Part shown: in pieces, positions 35,351 to 45,625 of the stretch
Layout of the letters: the number at the start of each line of letters is the position of its first letter
Numbering within the stretch: the first letter of the stretch is position 1
Source of the DNA: Pohlia nutans
Taxonomy: Eukaryota; Streptophyta; Bryopsida; Bryales; Mniaceae
Reading direction: 5' to 3'
DNA length: 64,000 nucleotides
Assembly: GCA_022496805.1 (NCBI GenBank)
Contig: CM040089.1
Coordinates: forward strand, 41,772,372 to 41,836,371
Notes under the pieces: model-generated
What the model saw: the letters and a program-made list of their open reading frames with translations, nothing else
The model's database searches: none
Told to the model about the DNA's origin: nothing
Translations under genes and position numbers: made by a program

Positions 35351-36976
35351 GACTGTGGAGATGCATCAATCCCAATGCCGAATAAAGAAGGAACTTGTCT
35401 CTTGCATTGGGTGCAGTCATTGGAGATGCACACGAAGGCTGACATCAGAGCTGACCTCCAAGACCAACATTGCATGCTTTGCAAGCAATACAAGAACGCC
35501 TCAACGCAAGCGGATGCAGATTCCAGGTACCTGGTTATCCGAGCTTCCTGGCTGTCCTCAAGAGCTACAACAGAAGATGGATTGAGACGTTTCGACCTAT
35601 GGCTTGCCTTCTGGCATTTTCGATACCGCCAATGGGGAGGCTTCATGCAGCTGGTGAGCTCCTAAATCCTAAATCCGAAACCCTTAGCCTTTGCCATTGC
35701 TTATTTTCTTCTCTTCACCTACAAACTCTAAAGGTGCACTGCTTTCTATAAACGAGGACCTCACTGAGGACGAGTTGGCTGAAATGCCCTCTTGCAACTT
35801 AGCGGAAAGTATCCACAACAAATGGAAACAGCAGTCCGGTGATCGAGGGTCAGAACTTTTTGTCGCTACTATGGATGACTTAGTCCGATCTTTCATGCAG
35901 AGCGTCGCGTACTACCAATACCTCAAGGGGGATAGAGCTGGAACCGGCCCTACCAAAGAAGAACTGAAACTTCGGATTGCACAGAAATCTACAGAGCGCA
36001 CGGGGAACTAAAAATCCCTACACAAAGCATTAGCGAAAATGCCGGGTGCTGAGGAGTTCTGCACTCGAACGCCTCAACTCGAAGGAGAGGAAGTCTTCTT
36101 GTCGTTGAAGCGGAAAGCAGACGTTCCCATCGGCTCGGAGTTTGACTCTCACCGACCTGATATAATCAGCATCTCGCGTCCTCAAGTCCAGACCAGGTCT
36201 GCAAGGAACAACGTCCTAAACCTCAATGCTTCTCCTGTAGAGCTGGCAGACTCTCCCCAAGCATTAGAGAAATTAGATGTGCCAGTGCAGGTACCAGAGC
36301 CCACCCCAGCGACAGCCCTAAACCACGTTACTTCCGTGCAAGAAACGGTTTGCGACGAGAGTCAGTGGCCATAGCTAGGCTGCCAAAAACATCTGCAAAG
36401 GTTTGTTTTGCGCAGCAGGCTGTCACTAAGAAGAAGTGCATCGCTCGAATCGTACAAGACGGAAAATCTACCGCTGCTCCTACGTACACAGGCTTGATGG
36501 ACAACTACAGGAAAAATCACAAGGACCGCATGCAATTTTTCTTCTGCAACGACGACATTGAGAGGTGTGTCAAAGGAACCCGCAGAAAGTGGGTTATATC
36601 CCGCCCGGAGGTCCCCGAGATCTGGCCCGTCAAGAACGGCACTAACCTAACACGCAAGGAGATACTTGCCTTAGAGAATGCTGGCTTTCGACTTCCACAG
36701 CAGGAGGTCATATTGCCGCGAAGGCTCTTCCAAGACCACCCTCTCCCCGTTGACTTGTCATCCTATGCAACTCCAACATTCCCTGATGAAGTTCCCAAGC
36801 GACGGCACGGCAAAAATGTCCGCCGCAACAAGAAGAGCCCATCCATCAAGCAAGCCAACAACTGTGCCAATGCTAGAGCATACAAAGGTCGCATAAGGAA
36901 GGTGGACATGGTTCCAGTCCCTGTCCTAGGTTGCATCGTCACGTTGGATTCGGGCACGCCTTCGACAATTCAGTAG
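35351..36976 (+). pseudogene. Putative transposase, C-terminal part, with stop and frameshift
   Basis: The frame from 35351 to 35665 carries a motif CLLHWVQSLEMHTKADIRAD, a CMLCKQY cysteine pair and WLAFWHFRYRQWGGFM. After a probable short intron it continues with CNLAESIHNKW and DDLVRSFMQS (35730-36011). It then runs past a TAA at 36009-36011 through PGAEEFCTR and KRKADVPIGSEFDSHRPD to about 36370. A one-base shift is needed before IARLPKTSAKVCF, KKKCIARIVQDG, FFFCNDDIERCVKGTRRKW and AGFRLPQ, ending in TAG at 36974-36976. The NxxESxHxxW signature and Cys/His motifs recall the C-terminal half of DDE-type transposases, but no superfamily is recognised. The N-terminal half is missing, apparently replaced by the tandem repeats. 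Confidence 0.55.
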
Positions 36977-37480
36977 TACCATCTCACAATTTCCCAGTTT
37001 CCAGACTGCTCCTGCCCTTATTTCAAGGAGATGCTGACTAAGGCAAAGGGAGGCCGCAGTCAACGGGCTCACTGCAAACATTTGTATTTTGTCTTCACGG
37101 TCATTTGTGGGTTTGATGTTGATGTAGATGCCTTCATACATGCACCCACTTTTAGCTTCAACGAAGTTAAGCTAGTTCTTGAGAGTGGGTTGTTGACTCA
37201 TCCAACATCTTAGGGTACTTCAATGTTTCTAGTTCCATTTTTGACATGTTCACTCTTCAAATCAATGAAATTGTAGTGAGACTAAAAGGGTCACTACTGC
37301 AGTTTTCAAAATCATGTTCTATTCTTTACCCTAAACTCTGAAATTTCTTCTATTTTGTACCCTTAACCGTAGCTGGTCTATATCATCAAATTGCTACTCA
37401 ATTCAAATAATATTGATGTAGAAAATCTATACCTAAACCTACTGATTCCTCCATAACAAGGGTGTAATAAATTAAATTTT
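36977..37480. other. Flank of the transposase-like unit, nothing recognised
   Basis: Probable 3' flank; no supported coding sequence. Confidence 0.4.
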
Positions 37481-37484
37481 CATT

Positions 37485-37765
37485 TTACCCTAAAACCGCG
37501 GAATTGGGTCCAATTACCATGGTTTTAGGCACAAAGTGTGCCTTTCATGTGCCTTGAACATTTTCCACCGACCCAATTCCACGGTTATAGGTACCAAATA
37601 TTCCACGGTCATAGGTCCAAAAATTTATTAAAAATAACAGAATATTCGAATATTTGCTAAATATAGTATCGTTGACCACGGTTGACCTGAAATTCTTGCT
37701 CGTAATCTCACATTTCTCCGCTCACTGCTCACCGCTCCCCGCTCCCCGCGCGCATACTATCCTCG
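37485..37765. repeat. Right copy of mirrored CCGCGG and GTGAGCAG motifs
   Basis: CCCTAAAACCGCGG near 37491, ACCATGGTTTTAGG near 37517, then CCACGGTTATAGG and CCACGGTCATAGG. CTCACTGCTCACCGCTCCCC and CGCATACTATCC follow near 37720-37760. They are the inverted form of the motifs at 26675-26840, in mirrored order. Confidence 0.6.
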
Positions 37766-37859
37766 TCCGTGCTAACCGCATAGTAGAGTTGAAGTGATGC
37801 GACATGTAGCAAGAAGGTAGAAGGTTTAGTACCACACAAACAAGGTTATCTAGATATGC

Positions 37860-38115
37860 AGAACAAGTAGATCAGAACGTGGGTTGTACCAAGGCGGAGG
37901 CATTAACGTTGCAAATCACCACTATACAAGATTTGGCACTTTGCAAGCGAAGCAAGACGGTGAAGAAGAGAAGCGCCGTACAAACAAGGAGCGGCAGAAA
38001 GGAAAGGCGGCAGAGCGGCGGAGAAGAGAAGCGCCGCACAAGCAAGGAGCGGCGGAGAAGAGAGAAAGGTAGGAAGAAGCGAAAACACGACCTAAATCCT
38101 AAGCGGCCGTTTAGG
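37860..38115. repeat. Purine-rich imperfect repeat
   Basis: GAGAAGCGCCGTACAAACAA and GAGAAGCGCCGCACAAGCAA repeat within an AAGGAGCGGC-rich stretch. Both strands are open for about 80 codons because of the composition, so neither is called a gene. Confidence 0.5.
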
Positions 38116-38397
38116 TTTTTCAAATTTTAATTTATTTATCTTTTGTGAGATCTCCAAGTCTGTATAGCTCTAACTTACATAGATTTAAGAATTTTGACTG
38201 GAATTTTTTTGGGAGCGCCGGTGGCACTATATTAATAGCACCCTTAAAATGGTTAGGCATGTGCAATATTAATTCCTCTACTTAGTTTCATTTACTTCAA
38301 CTTATTACTCTGCAATTTAATTTTGCTTGTGACTAAACAAGGTGACCTAAATCTTACAACCTTAATAAATTTATTTGGTTTTATGAGGTTTAAAAGG

Positions 38398-40250
38398 GTG
38401 AGGCACATGCAACACCCTTTATGAGAATAATCACCTTTGTTGAAGTTAATTTCACTTAAGTTTATGAGGGTTGAGATACATGCTACACCATCTATACATG
38501 TAATTGGTTAAGTTAGGATTTTAGGAGTTACGCATGTGCCACTTCCTTTATGAATTTAATTGCTAGGCTTGCGAGTAAGACACATGCTACACCCCATATG
38601 ACACTAATTAACTTTGTTAGAGTTTTAAGAGGTGAGGCACATGCCACACTCCACATAACAGTATTAACCTTGTTCAAATATGAAGGCATAAGGTAGGTGG
38701 GACACCCCGTAAGACAATAATTTGCCTTGATAGAAATTCAAGGGGTGACACATGTGCCACACCCCATATAAAAATATTTTGCCTGGTTAGAATCTTAAGA
38801 GGTGAGGCACATGCCACACCCCTTAAGACAATATTTTGCCTAGTTTGAATCTTAAGGGGTGAGGCACATGCCACACCCCTTATGACAATATTTTGCCTTA
38901 TTTGAATCTTAAGAGGTGAGACATGTGCCACAATCTTTATAACAATATTTTGCCTAGTTTAAATCTTAAGGGGTGAGGCACATGCCACACCCCTTATAAC
39001 AATATTTTGCCTAGTTTAAATCTTAAGAGGTGAAGCACATGCCACACCCCTTATAGCCCTATTTTGCCTAGTTTAAATCTTAAGGGGTGAGGCACATGCC
39101 ACACCCCTCATGACGATATTTTGCCTAGTTTGAATCTTAAGGGGCGAGGCATATGCTATACCCCTTATACCGTAGTTTATTAGCAGGTTCAGCAGAAAAT
39201 AATTCTAAATATAGATGCCTAAAATTTTGGAATATCATTGGCATTTTTTGCCGAATATAATATAAATTATAATTCAAAAATGCCAAAAAGTGAGAAATTG
39301 TTACTTTCCACTAGATTTTTACTTCGTTTGGAAGCATGTGTGAATTGTAGTGGAGAGAAGGTGTTGCTCTTGTAATCAAGTTCATTTACATCCGTCCACA
39401 AAGAATATGGGTTAAGAAGTAATAAGACTCTAGCTTTTGAAATGTGTCCTACACAGATTTTTGGAGTCCAATTGAACATAGAAGATAAAGTTTTATAGAA
39501 ATTTGTCCAACTAACAAAAGTTGAGAAATCAAGCCTTCTTCCACCTCCAACAAGTTTTGTGTCAAAATAAGTCTTTATGCAAAAGATATAGACAAAACAG
39601 AGCAGCCATGTAAAAGTCAAAATCAAAATGCGTTCCTAACAGTTTTTCGGAGCTCATTTGTGCATAGAAGATCAACTTTTTTGGAATTTTGTTGGTCTAA
39701 GAAAAGTTTAGAAATCAAGTAATCTTTCACCTCCAATAAATTTTATGTCATTTGAAGACTCTATGCAAAAGTTATGCGTGTTATAAAAATGAAGACTAAC
39801 TAGGTGCTTCACCTCAAAGTTTACATATCTCATATGCCTTGTTGGATACAACTCCACTCCACTTGCGTAAAGCACAGAGCATTCTCCACTCTTATCTCAC
39901 ATCTTACTTGTCAACCAATGCAAGAGAGTTGTACATGACAATAAGCCGAATTTTAAAAAATTAAAAGAGAAAATTGCCGAAAGTATTAATATACTATTTT
40001 TAGGTGCCGAACCTACTTTTTGAACTTTAATTAAATATTAGGCAGCAAGTTGCCGAACCTGCTAGTAAACTACGGTAACAATATTTTGCCTAATTTAAAT
40101 CTTAAGGGGTGACGCACATGCCACACCCCTTATAGCCCTATTTTGCCTAGTTTAAATCTTAAGGGGTGAGGCACATGCCACACCCCTTATGACAATATTT
40201 TGCCTTATTTAAATCTTAAGGGGTGAGGCACATGCCACACCCCTCATGAC
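38398..40250. repeat. Right subterminal tandem array of a GAGGCACATGCCACACC motif
   Basis: About fifteen units with a period near 58 bp, typically AAGGGGTGAGGCACATGCCA followed by CACCCCTTATGACAATATTTTGCC. The motif is the inverted form of the left array motif. The array is interrupted by a TA-flanked element at 39170-40075, after which three more units follow. Confidence 0.8.
39170..40075. mobile_element. TA-flanked element of the CCGTAG family inside the right array
   Basis: Termini CCGTAGTTTATTAGCAGGTT and, inverted, CCGTAGTTTACTAGCAGGTT, flanked by TA (39168-39169, 40076-40077). Removing it restores the array phrase CCCCTTATAACAATATTTTG. At 906 bp it is the longest of the three CCGTAG elements here, without a recognised coding frame. 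Confidence 0.75.
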
Positions 40251-40425
40251 GATAGTTGATTTTGTTCGCATTTAAGAAATTAAGGCATAAAGTTACATCA
40301 TCTATTTTGATTATTGTTGAATTACATAAAACTTTTTTTTTAACATGTTCTTACAATCATCTTGTTTTTTTTGTATGACCAGGCATTGTTTTATCTTAAA
40401 ACAAATCATATGGATTGAAACTTAG

Positions 40426-40763
40426 GCATTCCTTTTTTTTTGGCAAAAGTGCTCTCTCTAAGTCAACAAGCTTGTGAGAACGGTATTACAAACGTTCTAT
40501 GGTATCAACCAAGAATGCCAAGAGGATTACAAGATGAAGAAGGGACGTTTCACAATCGGTACACGGATTGTATACACTATGCTTGGGAACCCTCTCGAGA
40601 ACCACATGGTTGTGTTCCAATTGATTCTATTTTTATTGTTTGGGAGAATACCGTTGGAACCCAAAATTTGATTACTGTTTTGGGTGTTAGAACCAAGAGA
40701 GAGTTAAAAATTCCAAATGGTGAAAAGTTTCATTTTGAATATCACCTTAACCTTTTAGAATAG
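40426..40763 (+). CDS. Exon of small SH3-like transposon-borne protein (17.7-kb element copy)
   Basis: After a TTAG acceptor the frame reads IPFFLAKVLSLSQQ, VLWYQPRMPRG, YAWEPSREPHG, VRTKRELKIPNGEKFHFEYH and stops at 40761-40763. It aligns with the larger copy at 47281-47910 (VPFYVGKVVEF, VIWYWPIMRRG, ASWEPSGERHG, VRTENQVTIPNEAKPHILEY). The PF-h-x-KV and WY-P pattern suggests a small beta-barrel of the SH3/BAH-like type often found in transposon proteins; the fold is an inference. It lies outside the right array, close to the terminal repeat. Confidence 0.55.
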
Positions 40764-41309
40764 ATTTGCCATATTAGCTCTATATTGCACTTTATACTTG
40801 ACAATTTATACAATACGATATTGATATATAATTTTGTCAAGGTTTCATGTGAATGAGATTTTTTTATGACTGAAAATTTCTTGCTATTTAGTGTGTATTT
40901 AAATATCCAAACTTTGTCATATGCAATGATGTTTTCTCAATATTAGACGTGCATGTACATACCTCAATCTTTTATCTTGTAAGTAAAATATATATTTTTT
41001 CAAATATATATTTAAATTTATAACCATATTTGAATTATTAATATAAGAAATAATTAAAAATTATAAGAAATTTCTAGCAAGGTTTCTCATATTATTGTTA
41101 ACTCAACTTTTTTTTATAAAAATCACAAAATTGTAATTTGATCAATAACCAAGCATAATGAACCTAAAATGTACCCATGTCTATATTCTTTATTTTTCTT
41201 ACTAGGATAATTATAAAATGATCATATTTTCAATGAAATTTATAAATTTCCAAAAAATTGTTCATGTGCACTTTTACATATTGAAGTGCACTTGTAACGA
41301 AACCCTTGT
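40764..41309. other. AT-rich right subterminal region of the 17.7-kb element
   Basis: No gene. GTGCACTTTTACATATTGAAGTGCACTTG just inside the right terminus (41270-41295) mirrors the AAATGTGCAC just inside the left terminus. Confidence 0.5.
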
Positions 41310-41315
41310 TTGTTA

Positions 41316-41474
41316 TCAACATCTCCCAATTACAAGAGAATTACTTTAATTGGTAGAGAATTTAATAGGCTTGCAAAGGTAACTTAAATGAAAGTCATCC
41401 GAGATTGTATGAGAAAGTTACAAGGCTTTGAATCTATTTTTGATCTAGTTGTTGGACACTAGGACATTTAGGGG
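41316..41474. mobile_element. Right half of the split family-A MITE
   Basis: It resumes TCAACATCTCCCAATTACAA after the TTGTTA duplication and ends GGACATTTAGGGG followed by TTCA (41475-41478). The other flank of the split MITE is also TTCA (23434-23437), so this copy used a TTCA target, which independently confirms that the two halves are one element. Confidence 0.85.
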
Positions 41475-41478
41475 TTCA

Positions 41479-42201
41479 GTTACTTGAAGTTCCCTACGCA
41501 ATTTATTTTTTTTGAAAATGATTTTGACTTTCAGTTCTTATAATCTCATAACTCCTTTTTATCACACTCTTATGTATCACACTCTAATACTTGCATGGAA
41601 TATTGAATGTTTTGTATACAAGTGATTGGAGAATCTCTACATGTCATGTTCTAAATCGATGCATATTGATTGCTAAAGACATGACATAAAAAAGTTTTGA
41701 TTGTATAACATTCTTAAGTTGCCTTAGCCTGATTTCTTTTCTATAATCCCTTCTCTAAAAAATAAATCTTGAATTGAATGTGCTGAATGCTACTGTAGAG
41801 ACATCATTCTTCACTATTAAAAAATGATGCCTCTGGAGTAGCACGATAGAAAAGGGACTAAAGCATGGTAGATCTTGAATGTTATGTACAATATTTAGTG
41901 AAGCTAAAAGTAACTAACTTCAATTTGCAATACAATAGTACTCTTTCAAAAAAAAAAACACATTTAGGGACCCCTTTCATTTAGGGCATTCACTTTTATA
42001 ATCTAAATTTTTCAAAACATTTCCAGGGTATTGCTTACGTTAATGTCCTATCTCCGTGTCCTATTTTCCACACTTGGTATCTTAGTACAAAGTTGCCTTT
42101 ATATACCATTTAGCGTATTAGAATATTCATAGAAAGAAATAGTAACTTAGTATACAAGAATATTTTGTTACTGTATGTAACTTTTCTTACGATTTGTAAC
42201 C
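41479..42201. other. Intergenic, nothing recognised
   Basis: No gene or bounded repeat seen. The text resembles 52.7-53.0 kb in parts (for example AACATTCTTAAGTTGCCTTA and TACTGTAGAGACATCATTCT against similar strings there), a possible diverged duplicate. Confidence 0.4.
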
Positions 42202-42205
42202 TTAA

Positions 42206-42751
42206 CCCCTAAAAGCCCGAGGGGTATTGGACAGAACATAGATGTGTTATAATATGTGCCTTCCATATGTTTGATGAAGTTTGGTTCAATAGACAAAATG
42301 TAGAACATCATCTCTACAAATTATCTGTATGGTCAAAATTCCAAAAATATCTTTAGATCATGTTTTAATGAATTTAAAAGCATTAACCTTTGAAAATTAG
42401 TATAAATTATAATTTTCAATTTTAGAGTTCAAAATTTAGTATGATTGGTTAAAGTTGGGTTATGTATTGTAAACTTCAAAAAAACAAAAGAAATGATGGA
42501 GGGAACATCATTACTTCCCCAAATAGCAAATTTTTATAACACTAAGACAATGTAGAGGTGATCCACTTTGAAAAATTCTCCCCTGTGGAGTTTAACTCGG
42601 ATTGCCATAATTTGAATTGAGTTGGAAAGTAGACTTGATGTAATTTTTAAAAATAATTTTTTATGTTTTCGAAAAATTAGTATTTTTTGTTTCAGGGCAA
42701 CCTGTCAAATTTCGGCAGCGACCATAAAATGGTTGTTTTAGCGTTTAGGGG
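42206..42751. mobile_element. TTAA-type element, 546 bp
   Basis: TTAA (42202-42205) then CCCCTAAAAGCCC; the right end GCGTTTAGGGG is followed by TTAA (42752-42755). The terminal repeat is short and imperfect beyond CCCCTAAA. Confidence 0.6.
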
Positions 42752-43431
42752 TTAAGGTTGAGGTTGGGTGAATCACCATTCAATCATTGTCTACATAGAT
42801 CATTAAATTCAGTGAATTGTTGGGAGCGTGATAATAACTAGACTACAAAATAACCATATTACAATCAACTTTGATGAAGAGTAATATCAAATACAAGTCT
42901 CCATCAATAAAAGGATAAGCTTTTAGTCCTTTATGTTAGTTGAAAGTGAAACAATCGTGAGAATTAAAATTCCTCATGTGCACCCATGCATTCCAACATA
43001 CAATTAGTTTGTTGGAATAGAAATGCAAGGTATTTTCATACATTAACAACACGCAATTCGCTATTTACGCACTTAGCCAAGTGCGGTCATTTCGGGGCCC
43101 CATTGTGCCAAAAAATTCAGAAATCAAAATTATTTTTTTTGAAAAGGGTGTGATTTTTGTCTATGGTGAAAAGTGCAGTGCATTGCAATTAATCAAATAT
43201 ATTACGGATTTTCAATAATAAATATGTGAATTTCAAACATTTTTTTAATTTTTCAAAGTGTCTTTCATAAAACCCCTTCAAAAGTGCAATAAATATCCAA
43301 CATTTTACTATCTTTCAACCGCATTTACCCCATTCCCCTCGTATTACAATCACATACAATCCGCAATACATTTTCGTACAACGACATCATTACTCCACAT
43401 ATCCACGTATCCACATAAAGTATGGATCCAC

Positions 43432-43436
<5 letters not shown>

Positions 43437-43495
<59 letters not shown>
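43437..43495. repeat. (TA)n microsatellite
   Basis: About 55 bp of almost pure TA dinucleotide repeat. Tyr/Ile-rich open frames across it are artefacts. Confidence 0.95.
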
Positions 43496-43500
<5 letters not shown>

Positions 43501-43580
43501 AAATACATATGATAAAGAAGTACAAGTCGGCCATCTGAAGTGCAACCAACAGCACTAATCCACACTGTCTAAAAAAGCTA

Positions 43581-44030
43581 CTACTCAAAGGGGAACTGGG
43601 TCTCCGGAATCCTCTCAGATAACTGTGTTCCGTCGTCCCGACCCTCCTCACTAGCTACACGCTGCTCCTCCAACCTCGCACGAACATCTGAAGGGGTCTC
43701 GGGATCTGTATACTCCAAAGCTTGAGCCACCATGGCATTGACCATCGGAGATGACACCCGGTGCACAGGCGACGCTTCCTCCATGATAGACGCCGCCTGC
43801 TCAAACGTATACTGCCCTCCAATCTCATGACGCCTGTATCTGACTCCATCAACGTCATAGTAGAATCCGTTCACTGCAAGTGTCATATCTCGGTCTGATA
43901 GGGCCCAATGAAACGGACGTGGGGTGGAATCAATATCCACAACTACTCCTGTTGTTGGCAACACCTCAGATCCACCCGCATCCAGCCATGATCGTGGCAA
44001 CAACTCCATGTCACGCGGGGTCGACCCCAA
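43581..44030 (-). CDS. Hypothetical protein or exon in the 5.4-kb element
   Basis: An open frame of 149 codons with ordinary amino-acid mix (for example VNGFYYDVDGVRYRRHEIGG and an acidic C-terminus SERIPETQFPFE). It begins within the first unit of the GC-rich left array (MGSTPRD is encoded by the GGGGTCGACCCC-like palindrome region), so the true 5' exon may lie elsewhere. It is not recognised. It is convergent in position with the SH3-like exon at the other end of the element. Confidence 0.45.
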   Translation of the reverse strand: MGSTPRDMELLPRSWLDAGGSEVLPTTGVVVDIDSTPRPFHWALSDRDMTLAVNGFYYDVDGVRYRRHEIGGQYTFEQAASIMEEASPVHRVSSPMVNAMVAQALEYTDPETPSDVRARLEEQRVASEEGRDDGTQLSERIPETQFPFE

Positions 44031-44435
44031 TGCCCTTGCGGTCCTAGCGGTGCCCCTCGGGGCCCAAATGCAAAATCAGCCCACTTAGAGGCCCCAAACG
44101 GGGCCCCCGAGTATTCTAGGAGTCCCCCAGGGGCCCCCGGGGTCGACCCCTAGGCCCATGAGGACCTAGCGGTGCCCCTCGGGGGCCAAATGCAAAATCA
44201 GCCCACTTGGGGGCCCAAACGGGGCCCCCAAGTGTTCTAGGAGTCCCCGTGGGACCCCCGGGGTCGACCCCAATGCCCTTGCGGTCCTAGCGGTGCTCCT
44301 CGGGGCCCAAATGCAAAATCAGCCCACTTTGGGGCCCCAAACGGGGCCCCCGAGTGTTCTAGGAACTCCCGTGGGGCCCCCGGGGTTGACCCCTAGCACT
44401 ATGCGATCCTAGCGGTGCCCCTCGGGCCTAGATGC
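44030..44435. repeat. Left inverted GC-rich array of the 5.4-kb element
   Basis: Three to four units of about 120 bp with CTAGCGGTGCCCCTCGGGGC, AAATGCAAAATCAGCCCACT, GGGGCCCCAAACGGGGCCCC and GGCCCCCGGGGTCGACCCC. Every unit is a series of short palindromes. The right array at 46540-47100 is the reverse complement. Confidence 0.85.
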
Positions 44436-44439
44436 CTAT

Positions 44440-44975
44440 TCAGCGCATGAACTGATCGATAAAAGAATGGTTTAGGGAGAAACGTTTACCTCAAAGTCTT
44501 GAATTCGTGGTTGAAGCTCTTAGACTCTGCAGATGGAACTCCCCCACTAACGAATTAATGCTCCCTTCCAAATTCCTGTCACGAATCGAAACGAACATGA
44601 ACAGAAAATTAGTTGAGAAAGAGTGATTTTTTTAAATGAAGTGCTTTCGTGAGTTGTTCTTCATATATATAAGAAGAACCCTTCATTCTTCTCATTACAA
44701 CGATGGAGAGCTGACCATGGTATGTGTTAGAGAGCGTAAGTGAAATAGTGGGTTTTTTTGAAGTTTTTTGAGAAAAATTGAACGCAATCTGATGTTATAG
44801 AGAAAGGAGAATGTGGAAGAGGGACGGAGGGCTGGAGAGAGAAACTTGCCTGAGCCAAAAAATGGGCAAAGAGGGTGCGCGGCCGCGCACCCTCTTTTAT
44901 TTGTGTATGTCTCCAAGGGAGGCCAGCCCAATGGGCTGGCCGGTTTTGGCCGGCCAGCTGGTCGGCCCGGCCGGC
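44440..44975. other. Unassigned segment of the 5.4-kb element
   Basis: Moderate GC, ending in a palindromic GGCCGGCC-rich stretch (44930-44975). Frames present but not recognised. Confidence 0.35.
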
Positions 44976-45625
44976 GCCGTTTTTTTTTCTTTTTTTCTTT
45001 TTTTTTTTTTTTTTTTTTTTTTTAGTGTTCTGTTTTTTTTTTTTTTTTTTTTGGTTTTTCCTTGTTTTGGTTTTTTTTTTTTTTGTTTTTGGTTTTTTTT
45101 GTTTATTACAGTGTTTTTGTTTTTTGGGTTTTGGTTTTCTTCCTTTTTCTTTGTTTTTTCTTTTTTTTTGGTTTTTTTGTTTTTTGTTTTAGTCTTTGGT
45201 ATTTTTGTGTTTTTTTTGTTTTTTTTTTGTTTTTGATGTTTTTATGTTTTTTGGTTTTTTGGTTTTTTTGGTTTTTTTTTTTCTGAATTTTTGTGTTTTT
45301 GTTTTTTCGTGTTTTTCTTTTCATTCTTTGTTTCTTTCTTTCTTTTTGTTCTTTTGTTCTTGTTTTTTTTGTTTTTTGTTTTTTTGTTTTTTTGTTTTTT
45401 TGTTTTTGTGGTTTTTTTGGTCTTTTGTTTTTTGGCTTTTTTTTGTTTTTGGTGTTTTTTTGTTTTTTTGTTTTTTTGCTTATATTTTTTTAAAAATTTT
45501 GTGTTTTTTTTTTTTTTTGGTTTTTCCCGTTTTTGGTTTAATTTTTTTGTTTTTTTCTTTGCATTATTTGTTTCTTTCTTTATGTTTGTTCTTTTGTTTT
45601 TTTTTGTTTTTTTTTTTATGATAAT
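44976..45625. repeat. T-rich low-complexity tract, 650 bp
   Basis: Strand-asymmetric runs of T with interspersed G (TTTTTTGTTTTTTGG style). Phe-rich and Lys-rich frames on both strands are artefacts. Confidence 0.95.

Larger units (their letters stand above)
23601..41309. mobile_element. 17.7-kb DNA transposon carrying a ParB-methyltransferase gene
   Basis: Left end ACAAGGGTTTCGTTA (23601-23615) and right end TAACGAAACCCTTGT (41295-41309) are perfect 15-bp inverted repeats, with AAGTGC shared just inside after one mismatch. The flanks are TTGTTA at 23595-23600 and 41310-41315, a 6-bp target duplication. The insertion lies within a family-A MITE whose halves match on each side. From the ends inward it holds arrays of a GAGGCAYRTGCC palindrome, then mirrored GTGAGCAGT and CCGCGGTTTTAGGG motifs, then two divergent gene units around a core rich in TGCCGGTACCGGCA palindromes. 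No polymerase, integrase or capsid gene is seen. The superfamily is not recognised. Confidence 0.85.

Noticed and set aside
37872..38130. Overlapping 60-83 codon frames on both strands
   Set aside because: A purine-rich imperfect repeat keeps several frames open; no coding signature.
23601..41309. Maverick/Polinton assignment for the 17.7-kb element
   Set aside because: Size and 6-bp duplication fit, but no polymerase B, integrase, ATPase, protease or capsid gene is seen, the terminal repeats are only about 15-22 bp, and the subterminal arrays are not a Polinton trait.
43325..43651. Ile/Tyr repeat protein
   Set aside because: Translation of a (TA)n microsatellite.
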